Origin: J038 sp036734085
GTDB lineage: Bacteria; Chloroflexota; Anaerolineae; Aggregatilineales; Phototrophicaceae
DNA: 6,838 bases
Direction: 5' to 3'
NCBI GenBank assembly: GCA_036734085.1
Contig: DAIMZF010000164.1
Location: 1 to 6,838 of the forward strand
A program made the translations under genes and the position numbers. This document shows positions 1 through 6,338 of this stretch, one piece after another. Below the pieces are notes generated by a model. The model was not told where the DNA came from and did no database searches. It was given only the letters and a program-made list of their open reading frames with translations. The stretch's first letter is position 1. Every line of letters starts with the position of its first letter.

Positions 1-598
1 CGCGCCATTCGGCATAGGCCATCGCTTCGTACCACGATACACCGACAACGGGCTGATCCGCGCCGTTAAAATCACTATCCCACAAATATTGTGGCATTGC
101 CCAACTATCAGATTGTCTACGTAACCAGGCCTGTTCCGTCCAGTAATCGCGGTTATAATAACCATCTGCCCCGACAAATTCAGCGTATTGTGCGTTTGTC
201 ACTTCCGTCTTACCAATCCAGAACGGCTCATCGAGGCATTGTTCGTGCTGTGGCAATTCTCTTTCAAAACGCCTTAACATAAAATCATTCTCACCAGATT
301 CAGATACCAATACGCTATAAGTTTCATCAATCTGTTCTTGCGTACTCCCCATCATAAAGCAACCCACAGGCACAAGCACCATCGCTACACCGTCGAAATC
401 ACGCTCTATGGGTGTCCAATCGGCGTTGCTGGTGATGGGTTCTATGCCGAGCAATTCGTCGTCATCATCAGGCGCAGTCTCCGCCCCGTCCGTTAATGTA
501 TTGATCGATGAGAACACGTCAGCTTGCGCGGCGAGAGAAGAAACGATGAGTAAGACGAGAAATGCTGTCACGAAAAACAATCTGGAGAAATAGCTCAT
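1..598 (-). CDS. Secreted FGE/SUMF1-domain protein, N-terminal part (cut by window edge)
   Basis: 199 residues are visible from the ATG at 598; the frame is still open at base 1. Residues 1-26 form a signal peptide: a short polar start, a hydrophobic run (about 7-22) and a cleavage-like AQA|D at 24-27. An acidic linker (DDDDE, 44-48) follows. From about residue 68 it reads like the formylglycine-generating-enzyme family: DGVAMVLVPVGCFMMGS (69-85), EPFWIGKTEVTNAQYAEFV (124-142) and PVVGVSWYEAMAYAEWR (183-199). True FGEs oxidise a sulfatase cysteine to formylglycine, but most bacterial members with this fold have other or unknown roles. The C-terminal half, where FGE has its active cysteines, lies outside the window, so enzyme activity cannot be judged. 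AAGGGA at 605-610 (minus strand) lies 6 nt before the ATG and supports the start. A weak promoter match (TTGTTT, 18 nt, TACAGT) spans 642-671. GC content is lower than in gatA or deoC. Fold assignment is sure; function is open. Confidence 0.88.
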   Translation of the reverse strand, partial: MSYFSRLFFVTAFLVLLIVSSLAAQADVFSSINTLTDGAETAPDDDDELLGIEPITSNADWTPIERDFDGVAMVLVPVGCFMMGSTQEQIDETYSVLVSESGENDFMLRRFERELPQHEQCLDEPFWIGKTEVTNAQYAEFVGADGYYNRDYWTEQAWLRRQSDSWAMPQYLWDSDFNGADQPVVGVSWYEAMAYAEWR

Positions 599-686
599 TG
601 TGTATCCCTTATAACGCTCACTTCGTTATGGTTTGTAGGATACTGTACCACTATACTCTGGGACTAAACAACTCAATAAATCCGGC

Positions 687-722
687 GTTTGCAGGGGCAC
701 AAATTATCGTGCCCCTGCAAAC
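687..722. repeat. Palindromic repeat, copy 1
   Basis: A perfect 14-bp inverted repeat: GTTTGCAGGGGCAC at 687-700 and its complement at 709-722, with an 8-nt loop. Its 30-base core (692-721) matches copy 2 (2679-2708) at 26 of 30 positions without gaps; three of the four differences are in the loop. It lies 25 nt past the stop of the small minus-strand gene and before the FGE-like gene, so it could act as a transcription terminator or attenuator or protect an mRNA end. No U-run follows it on the minus strand, so a classic intrinsic terminator is doubtful. Two near-identical copies in under 7 kb suggest a dispersed REP/MITE-like family (inference). Confidence 0.85.
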
Positions 723-747
723 ATTGGTTTGAAATGGTAACCTGGAC

Positions 748-918
748 TTAGCGGGTCTGGTTTTCCGGCTTGGTGGTGCGACGGGCGCGGCGGCGCTCCG
801 TGCGGTGCTGATGTTCTTCGATGGCTTCGCTGACGGCACGCCCGATGCCGTTCTTCTTCTCGAAATCGTGAACACGGATGCGGTGCATCTCAAAGGCGAT
901 GTATTCGTTGGTGTACAT
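748..918 (-). CDS. Small basic hypothetical protein, 56 aa
   Basis: The frame runs from ATG at 918 to TAA at 748. The protein starts MYTNEYIAFEMHRIRVHDFE, continues with a likely helix (KKNGIGRAVSEAIEEHQHR) and ends in a very basic tail (ERRRARRTTK). I do not recognise a family. It is taken as a real gene because 44 of 56 codons end in G or C, like the neighbouring genes, and because it has a good promoter match about 50 nt upstream. An in-frame TAA four codons before the ATG leaves this as the only ATG start. A GGAG lies 14 nt before it, farther than usual. There are no cysteines, membrane segment or signal peptide. The helix plus arginine-rich tail would suit a small nucleic-acid- or ribosome-binding protein, but that is a guess. 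Competing frames on either strand (651-977 minus, 805-999 plus) look like shadows. Confidence 0.6.
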   Translation of the reverse strand: MYTNEYIAFEMHRIRVHDFEKKNGIGRAVSEAIEEHQHRTERRRARRTTKPENQTR

Positions 919-965
919 GATATTTGCTTACACTCCGTTTGTGACAAATTGAACTTTATGACTCT

Positions 966-994
966 ATCGTATGTCACTTGTGCAACTTTGACAA
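966..994 (-). promoter_or_regulatory. Sigma-70-type promoter for the small 56-aa gene
   Basis: On the minus strand, TTGTCA (994-989), a 17-nt spacer and TACGAT (971-966) give a near-consensus promoter. Transcription would start near 959, leaving a leader of about 40 nt before the ATG at 918. An inverted repeat ACTTGT/ACAAGT (976-981, 991-996) overlaps the -35 box, and GTGACA/TGTCAC (941-946, 972-977) flanks the -10 box. Confidence 0.55.
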
Positions 995-1038
995 GTTAAG
1001 GTTGTATAAGATGGACAAAGTGCCCAAGTGTTTTTCGC

Positions 1039-1069
1039 TTGGGGCAAGGGGGCGGGGTTGTGCTATAAT
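1039..1069 (+). promoter_or_regulatory. Promoter for gatA with extended -10
   Basis: TGCTATAAT at 1061-1069 is a perfect extended -10 (TGnTATAAT). The best -35 is a poor TTGGGG at 1039-1044, with a long 19-nt spacer, as expected where an extended -10 carries recognition. Transcription would start near 1076, leaving a leader of about 90 nt before gatA. The spacer is made of G-tracts (1041-1057). Confidence 0.6.
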
Positions 1070-1165
1070 GTGCGCTTAGCTTTAAGAAGCCACATATATG
1101 CACGCGATAGGCGTGTTCGTTTAATCTGGAAATGTTACTGAATCCAACAAGGGACGAAAAAAACC

Positions 1166-2629
1166 ATGTTGCAAATGACCATCCGCGAAGCGTTGACGAA
1201 ACTGGATGCAGGGGAAATAAGCGCGGTAGACCTCACCCGCGCTCATCTGGAGCAGATCGAACGGCTGGACGGGCAAGTGCGGGCGTTCATCACGGTGACG
1301 GCGGAGCAAGCCTTAGAACAAGCGCAAGCTGTGGATGATTTGCGGGCGCAGGGCGTGACAAGCGCGGATAAGCCGCTATTGGGCATCCCGTTGGCGATGA
1401 AGGACGTGCTTTCCACACAGGGCGTAGAGACGACATGCGGCTCAAAAATCCTGAAGGGGTACGTGCCGGTGTTCGACGCGACATGTGTGGCGCGGTTAAA
1501 AGCGGCGGGGATGGTGATGCTGGGCAAGGTGAACATGGATGAATTCGCTATGGGGTCTTCCACAGAAAATAGTGGATTCTTCCCGACACATAACCCGTGG
1601 GATTTGGAGCGCGTGCCGGGCGGGAGTTCTGGCGGGAGCGCGGCGGCGGTGGCGGCGCTGATGTGCATGGGCGCGCTGGGCACGGACACAGGCGGGAGCA
1701 TCCGGCTACCGGGTTCGTTCTGCAACCTGGCGGCGCTGAAGCCTAGCTACGGGCGGGTATCGCGCTATGGGTTGATCGCGTATGGGTCGTCGCTGGATGG
1801 CGCGGGGCCGATGACGCGCACAGTCGAGGATGCGGCGCGGATTTTGCAGGTGATCGCCGGGCACGACCCGCTTGATTCCACGAGTATGCCGGATGATGTG
1901 CCGGATTATGTGGCGGCGCTGACGGGCGACATTCGCGGGTTGCGGGTGGGCGTGCCGAAGGAATATTTTGTGGATGGCCTGCGCCCTGACGTTGAGAGCG
2001 CAATCCGCACGGCGTTGGCGGAATTGGAGGCGCTGGGCGCGGAACTGGTGGAAATCAGCCTGCCACACACGGAATACAGCCTGCCGGTCTATTATATGGT
2101 GGCAACGTCGGAAGCATCATCGAATCTGGCGCGGTTCGACGGGATTCGCTTCGGCGCACCAGTGGCGGGGGCGGATATGTGGGACACGTACAAAAAGACG
2201 CGGGGGCAAGGCTTCGGCGCGGAAGTGAAGCGGCGCATTATGCTGGGAACCTACGCCCTGAGCGCGGGCTATTATGACGCTTACTACGGCAAGGCGACCC
2301 AAGTCCGGGCGCTCATCAAGCGGGACTTTGACCGGGCATTCGAGAACGTGGACGTTATCGCCGCGCCGACGGCAACCTCTGTGGCGTTTAAGATGGGGCA
2401 GAAGATGGACGACCCGCTAGAGATGTATCTGGCGGATGTGCTGACGATTGCGGCCAACCTGGGCGGCGTGTGCGGGATTAACGTGCCGTGCGGGTTCGGG
2501 GAAGCGGATATGCCGGTGGGGTTGCAGTTGATTGGCCCGGCGATGGGCGAAGCGGTCATCCTGCGGGCGGCGCACGCTTACGAGCAGGCGACAGCGTGGC
2601 ATCAGCGCGTGGCGGCGATGGCGCTGTAG
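1166..2629 (+). CDS. gatA: Asp-tRNA(Asn)/Glu-tRNA(Gln) amidotransferase subunit A
   Basis: 487 residues, the usual GatA length (about 485). GatA is the glutaminase of the cytoplasmic GatCAB complex. It frees ammonia from glutamine, which is channelled to GatB to convert Glu-tRNA(Gln) or Asp-tRNA(Asn) into Gln- or Asn-tRNA. The amidase-signature triad is present: Lys79 (PLAMKDVL), cis-Ser154 (PGGSSGGSAA) and nucleophile Ser178 (GTDTGGSIR), matching the S. aureus GatA numbering as I recall it. LKPSYGRVSRYGL (191-203) is typical of GatA rather than of general amidases. Arg357 and Asp424 fit the glutamine-binding positions. The start is supported by AAGGGA at 1149-1154, 11 nt before the ATG, and by an in-frame TGA at 1139-1141. 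Position 181, often Gln in GatA, is Leu. No gatB or gatC lies beside it; the gene is convergent with the ALDH16 gene. Confidence 0.96.
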   Translation: MLQMTIREALTKLDAGEISAVDLTRAHLEQIERLDGQVRAFITVTAEQALEQAQAVDDLRAQGVTSADKPLLGIPLAMKDVLSTQGVETTCGSKILKGYVPVFDATCVARLKAAGMVMLGKVNMDEFAMGSSTENSGFFPTHNPWDLERVPGGSSGGSAAAVAALMCMGALGTDTGGSIRLPGSFCNLAALKPSYGRVSRYGLIAYGSSLDGAGPMTRTVEDAARILQVIAGHDPLDSTSMPDDVPDYVAALTGDIRGLRVGVPKEYFVDGLRPDVESAIRTALAELEALGAELVEISLPHTEYSLPVYYMVATSEASSNLARFDGIRFGAPVAGADMWDTYKKTRGQGFGAEVKRRIMLGTYALSAGYYDAYYGKATQVRALIKRDFDRAFENVDVIAAPTATSVAFKMGQKMDDPLEMYLADVLTIAANLGGVCGINVPCGFGEADMPVGLQLIGPAMGEAVILRAAHAYEQATAWHQRVAAMAL

Positions 2630-2678
2630 GGCGTTAGCCATCCATCCACCGCGAAACCCCGACACAGGCATGATAGTT

Positions 2679-2708
2679 CAGGGGCACGATGTATCGTGCC
2701 CCTACAAA
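2679..2708. repeat. Palindromic repeat, copy 2, between convergent stops
   Basis: AGGGGCACGA (2680-2689) pairs perfectly with TCGTGCCCCT (2694-2703) around a 4-nt loop. It matches copy 1 (692-721) at 26 of 30 bases. It sits 49 nt past the gatA stop and 2 nt past the stop of the convergent ALDH16 gene, where a hairpin could end transcription from both sides. No clear U-run follows on either strand, so a bidirectional-terminator role is inferred from position and stem strength only. Confidence 0.85.
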
Positions 2709-2710
2709 GT

Positions 2711-5149
2711 TTATTCCCCTGTGGGAACCCAGATATTCTTCACCTGAACAGCATGATGTAAAAATTCCGCGCCTGCGCCCTGATGCGGGTCTGTCCAGTC
2801 ACGCGGGAGGCCATAATTGACCCATGTCCGCTTCATGTTGGTGGCGGAAGCGTACTCCACGTTATAACTCCCCTGCAATGTACCGAAGTACCATACCGCG
2901 TTCACGTCGTCATGCTCCGCGAGGGTCTTCGCCAGCACATCACGCTCGCCGGTGATGATGTTGATGACGCCGGGCGGTACATCGGATGTTTGCAAGACCT
3001 GGTAAAAATCAATGGCGGTCAGGGGGTGCTTATCCGATGGGATGACGATAACAGTGTTGCCGCGTGCCACCGCCGGAGCCAGCAGAGAGACAAAAGCCAG
3101 AAGCGGCGCTTCATCCGGGCAGGCAATGCCGATGACGCCGACTGGCTCGTGGAGGGCGACGGTGAGGCCGCGCAGTTCTGTTTCCTGGACGTGGCCGCCG
3201 TATTTATCCGCATAGGCGGCGGCGCTGAACAGACGCTCGATGCTGAGTTGAACTTCGGTAGCGGCGGCTTTGGCGGTGGCTCCGGTCATGGTGATGAGGC
3301 GTTGGGCGAACTCGTCGGCACGCAGGGAGAGGTTTTCCGCCAGATAGTAAAGAATCTGTACGCGGTTGTGTCCGGTGGCCTTGCCCCATGCGCTGGCGGC
3401 GTGGGCGGCTTCTACGGCATCGCGGATGTCTTTACGGTTGCCGTCGCCGACCTGCCCGACCTCCTGATCATCAGGGTTTAGCACGGGGCGGGTGTAATTC
3501 CCGTCGGGGCGCTTCTGCTTGCCGCCGATAAATAACTTGGGGGTGCGGTTGATGCTGGTCAGCGTGCCGTTTTCCGCACGTTTGCCCGCCTCAAGCGGGG
3601 CGGGGAGCGCGGCGGTATTTTTGGGCCAATGTGCGGTTGCATCTGCGGCATTTAATGTGGAAAGGTCGGGACGGGGGCGATCCTGCCATGTGGGGCGCAC
3701 ATATTCCAGCAAACCCTCTTTGCCGCCTTCGCGCCCGTAGCCGCTTTCACGGTAGCCGCCAAAGCCCGCCGCCGCGTCGAAGAGGTTGGTACAGTTGACC
3801 CACACACTGCCCGCCTTGATTTTGTGGGCGACATCCAGCGCAAGGTTGAGGTTCTCGCTCCATACACTGGCGGCCAGACCGTAGCGGGTGTTGTTGGCAA
3901 GGGCGATGGCCTCTTTGGGGGTGCGGAAGGTCATGGCGACCAAGACGGGGCCGAAGATTTCTTCCTGGACGACGCTTGAAGCGGGCTGGACGTTGGTCAG
4001 GAGTGTGGGCGGGTAAAAACAGCCGTTAGCGGGCAGGTCACACTCCGGCTGATAAAGCTGTGCGCCTTCCGCGACGCCGCGCTTGACCCAAGCATCAATG
4101 GTTTCGTACTGCACGGGGTCTACGATTGCGCCAATATCAATGCTTTTATCGAGCGAATCGCCGATGCGTAATTTGCTCATCCGCAGGCGGAGCTTATCCA
4201 GAAAGCGCGGGGCGATGTTTTCCTGCACGAGCAAGCGCGACCCGGCACAGCAGACCTGCCCCTGATTAAACCAGATGGCGTCTACTAAGCCTTCGATGGC
4301 GGCGTCCTGGTCGGCATCATCAAAGACGACATAGGGCGACTTGCCGCCAAGCTCCAGAGAGAGCTTTTTGCCCGTGCCTGCCGTCGCACGGCGGATGATG
4401 CGGCCTACGTTGGTGGAGCCTGTAAACGCGATTTTGTCAAAATCCGGGTGGTTGGTGATGAGTGCGCCGGTTTGGTCGCCGCCGGTAATGATGTTGACGA
4501 CGCCGGGCGGCAGTCCAGCCTCCACGATGATTTCCGCAAAGAGCAGGGCGGTGAGGTTGGTATAGGGGGCGGGCTTGAGGACAACGGTATTGCCCATCGC
4601 AAGCGCGGGTGCAATCTTCCAGGCCAGCATCAGCAGGGGGAAGTTCCAGGGGATGACCTGGCCGATAACGCCGACGGGCTGGTACTGGGGCAGTTCGGTT
4701 TGCATCAACTGTGCCCAGCCCGCGTGATGATAAAAATGGCGGGCGACAAGCGGCACATCCAAATCACGCGATTCACGGATGGCCTTGCCGTTGTCCATTG
4801 ATTCCAGCACGGCTAACAGGCGCTGGTGCTTCTGGATGTTGCGGGCGATGGCGTAGAGGTGGCGGGCGCGGATGTGGCCGGGTGTTTTGCCCCATGTCTT
4901 GAAGGCGGCACGAGCGGCGGTGACGGCGGCGTTGACATCGGCTTCGTCGGCGTCCGCAATCTGCGCGAGTTGTTGCCCGTTGGCGGGGTTGGTGCTGTGG
5001 ATGTAGGCGTTGGACTGGGGCTGAACCCACGTATTATTAATGAACAGGCCGAACTTGCGGTTGTGTTTGTCCAGCCAATCATTGACATAATCCGGCGCTT
5101 CGGGCGCGGGGCCGTAGGACATGGATTGAAAAATCTCTGAAACAGACAT
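2711..5149 (-). CDS. Two-domain aldehyde dehydrogenase, ALDH16 family
   Basis: 812 residues, close to human ALDH16A1 (about 802). Residues 1-490 form a full NAD(P)-dependent ALDH domain: PWNFP with Asn169, VLKPAP with Lys192, AFTGS (241-245), LELGGKSP with general base Glu266, NQGQVCCAGSR with catalytic Cys300, and EEIFGP (396-401). Residues about 535-812 form a second, shorter ALDH-like domain without these: PWNFP is replaced by ACPDE (676-680), the Lys motif by VIPSD (702-706), and there is no Cys motif. This pattern, plus EIFQSMSYGPAPE at the N-terminus, PDEAPLLAFVSLLAPAVARG (678-697) and IWVPTGE at the end, marks ALDH16. ALDHs oxidise aldehydes to acids. Given deoC 50 nt upstream on the same strand, acetaldehyde is the likely substrate (inference). 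AAGAGG (5160-5155) lies 5 nt before the ATG. It is not two fused neighbouring genes: the family is natively two-domain. Confidence 0.93.
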   Translation of the reverse strand: MSVSEIFQSMSYGPAPEAPDYVNDWLDKHNRKFGLFINNTWVQPQSNAYIHSTNPANGQQLAQIADADEADVNAAVTAARAAFKTWGKTPGHIRARHLYAIARNIQKHQRLLAVLESMDNGKAIRESRDLDVPLVARHFYHHAGWAQLMQTELPQYQPVGVIGQVIPWNFPLLMLAWKIAPALAMGNTVVLKPAPYTNLTALLFAEIIVEAGLPPGVVNIITGGDQTGALITNHPDFDKIAFTGSTNVGRIIRRATAGTGKKLSLELGGKSPYVVFDDADQDAAIEGLVDAIWFNQGQVCCAGSRLLVQENIAPRFLDKLRLRMSKLRIGDSLDKSIDIGAIVDPVQYETIDAWVKRGVAEGAQLYQPECDLPANGCFYPPTLLTNVQPASSVVQEEIFGPVLVAMTFRTPKEAIALANNTRYGLAASVWSENLNLALDVAHKIKAGSVWVNCTNLFDAAAGFGGYRESGYGREGGKEGLLEYVRPTWQDRPRPDLSTLNAADATAHWPKNTAALPAPLEAGKRAENGTLTSINRTPKLFIGGKQKRPDGNYTRPVLNPDDQEVGQVGDGNRKDIRDAVEAAHAASAWGKATGHNRVQILYYLAENLSLRADEFAQRLITMTGATAKAAATEVQLSIERLFSAAAYADKYGGHVQETELRGLTVALHEPVGVIGIACPDEAPLLAFVSLLAPAVARGNTVIVIPSDKHPLTAIDFYQVLQTSDVPPGVINIITGERDVLAKTLAEHDDVNAVWYFGTLQGSYNVEYASATNMKRTWVNYGLPRDWTDPHQGAGAEFLHHAVQVKNIWVPTGE

Positions 5150-5199
5150 AATGACCTCTTATCAACTTATTTGGCACAAGGGGCATACAGACCACGCCC

Positions 5200-6162
5200 C
5201 TAGCTCATTGGCATGTGATGGGTGGCGGCGTAGCGCCCGGTGATGTGGTGGGATAGCTGGCGTTCGATGTCGGTCAGCAGGCCGCTAGCGCCAAAGCGGA
5301 ACAAGGACGGATATAACCATTCGTCGCCTAGCTCCTCCTTCATGAGGATTTGCCAGTTTAAGGCGTCTTTGGCGGTGCGGATGCCCCCCGCAGGCTTAAA
5401 GCCGACTTTGTGCCCGGTGCGATCCTGATAATCCCGGATGGTACGCACCATGACGAGGCCGACATCTAAGGTGGCGTTGACGGCTTCCTTGCCTGTGGAT
5501 GTCTTGATGAAGTCCGCGCCAGCCATCATGCAGACGTAGCTTGCCATCGCCACATGGCGTAATGTGCCTAATTCGCCTGTGGCGAGGATGGTCTTCATGT
5601 GGGCGTCGCCGCAGGTAGCGCGCATCTCTTTAACTTCCTCATAGAGCGCGTGCCAATTGCCCGTGAGGACGTGCTCGCGGGAGATGACAATATCAATTTC
5701 CTGTGCGCCGACAGCGACGGACTCCGCAATTTCCGCGATGCGCTGTTTGTAGGGGCTTTGCCCGGCGGGGAAGCCAGTCGATACGGCGGCGACGGGAATA
5801 TCTGTGCCGTTTAGGGCGGCGACGGCATCCGGCACGCGGTTGTGATACACGCACACCGCGCCGACCTGAATGGTGTGGCCTGCCATGCCGAGCGCGTCCA
5901 GAACATCCGGTGAGAGGGGCTGGCGGGCTTTGGCACACAGGCGATGGACATTGCCGGGTGTGTCGTCGCCGGAAAGCGTGGTTAAGTCGATGCAGGTGAG
6001 GGCGCGTAACAGCCACGCGGCCTGCCAATCCTTTTTGATGGCGCGTCGTTTGGTGAGGGAGGCGGTGCGGCGCTCTACGGCGCTTAAGTTAACGCGGGTG
6101 TTATACACCCAGTCCATATCCAGTTGGATACCGGGATTACGGGCGATGCTTTGTGCAGACAT
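5200..6162 (-). CDS. deoC: Deoxyribose-phosphate aldolase (eukaryote-type long form)
   Basis: 320 residues. The enzyme splits 2-deoxy-D-ribose 5-phosphate into glyceraldehyde 3-phosphate and acetaldehyde in the cytoplasm, the last step of deoxynucleoside breakdown. It is a class I aldolase: the Schiff-base Lys220 is in DFIKTSTGK (217-225), the second lysine Lys256 in GFKPAGGIR (254-262), and the proton-relay Asp157 in EIDIVI. The length matches human DERA (318) rather than E. coli DeoC (259). Features shared with the human protein as I recall it include KKDWQAAWLL (43-52), IDLTTLSGDD (58-67), KTILATGELGTL (190-201), and a C-terminus ending ITGRYAATHHMPMS. The ATG at 6162 is the only start: an in-frame TAG lies four codons upstream. 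There is no clear Shine-Dalgarno, only AGAAAG about 9 nt before. It is first in a unit with the ALDH16 gene. Confidence 0.96.
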   Translation of the reverse strand: MSAQSIARNPGIQLDMDWVYNTRVNLSAVERRTASLTKRRAIKKDWQAAWLLRALTCIDLTTLSGDDTPGNVHRLCAKARQPLSPDVLDALGMAGHTIQVGAVCVYHNRVPDAVAALNGTDIPVAAVSTGFPAGQSPYKQRIAEIAESVAVGAQEIDIVISREHVLTGNWHALYEEVKEMRATCGDAHMKTILATGELGTLRHVAMASYVCMMAGADFIKTSTGKEAVNATLDVGLVMVRTIRDYQDRTGHKVGFKPAGGIRTAKDALNWQILMKEELGDEWLYPSLFRFGASGLLTDIERQLSHHITGRYAATHHMPMS

Positions 6163-6200
6163 GGGATGTGCTTTCTAAAAAATATCTCTAACTGAGGTAC

Positions 6201-6231
6201 ATTATACCAACAAGGTTTATGCGGAACACAA
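6201..6231 (-). promoter_or_regulatory. Promoter for deoC-ALDH16 with extended -10
   Basis: On the minus strand, TGGTATAAT (6209-6201) is a perfect extended -10. A partial -35, TTGTGT (6231-6226), lies 19 nt upstream, the same spacing as at gatA. Transcription would start near 6194, about 30 nt before the deoC ATG. No other promoter is obvious in the 50-nt deoC-ALDH16 gap, which fits co-transcription. Confidence 0.6.
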
Positions 6232-6247
6232 TATCTGTGTGAAGGGG

Positions 6248-6277
6248 TTGGGGGTCGGGGGGCGGTCTGGATAAAAT
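6248..6277 (+). promoter_or_regulatory. Weak candidate promoter for the right-end gene
   Basis: TTGGGG (6248-6253), an 18-nt spacer and TAAAAT (6272-6277) give a partial sigma-70 match about 60 nt before the GTG start of the plus-strand gene. The -35 box lies inside a G-rich tract (6244-6265). It would be divergent from the deoC promoter. Only the -10 box is good. Confidence 0.3.
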
Positions 6278-6326
6278 GAAATAATGCTCTGGAATAAATT
6301 GCCCACACTGAAATCTCGTTTTTATG

Positions 6327-6332
6327 AAAGGA
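6327..6332 (+). promoter_or_regulatory. Ribosome binding site that selects the GTG start
   Basis: AAAGGA ends 6 nt before the GTG at 6339. The in-frame ATG at 6324 has no such site before it (the bases are CTCGTTTTT) and overlaps this one, so GTG at 6339 is the better start. Confidence 0.55.
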
Positions 6333-6338
6333 ATAATT

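Noticed and set aside
651..977. 108-aa minus-strand reading frame
   Set aside because: It runs through the palindromic repeat, has a Ser/Thr/Pro/Arg-rich shadow-like composition and overlaps the better-supported 56-aa gene in another frame.
988..1010. TTGACA followed by TATAAG as a plus-strand promoter
   Set aside because: The spacer is only 11 nt, too short for sigma-70 use; the TTGACA overlaps the minus-strand -35 box on the other strand.
1098..1124. Eight-codon leader reading frame (MHAIGVFV) in the gatA leader
   Set aside because: No repeated amino-acid codons and no attenuator hairpins follow it; a frame this short is expected by chance.
1132..1338. 68-aa plus-strand frame starting before gatA
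   Set aside because: It overlaps the gatA start in another frame, with no ribosome binding site and no recognisable protein.
2783..3481. 232-aa plus-strand reading frame opposite the ALDH16 gene
   Set aside because: It is antisense to a clear coding region. Its length follows from the high GC of the opposite strand, and its Gly/Val/Asp-rich composition is typical of a shadow.
2711..5149. Two-domain ALDH as an accidental fusion of two adjacent ALDH genes
   Set aside because: The N-terminal, linker and degenerate C-terminal domain features match ALDH16, which has this architecture across bacteria and animals.
5179..5201. AGGGGC/GCCCCT stem in the deoC-ALDH16 gap as a third palindromic repeat
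   Set aside because: Only six base pairs and an 11-nt loop unlike the two real copies; it overlaps the deoC stop codon and is probably chance.
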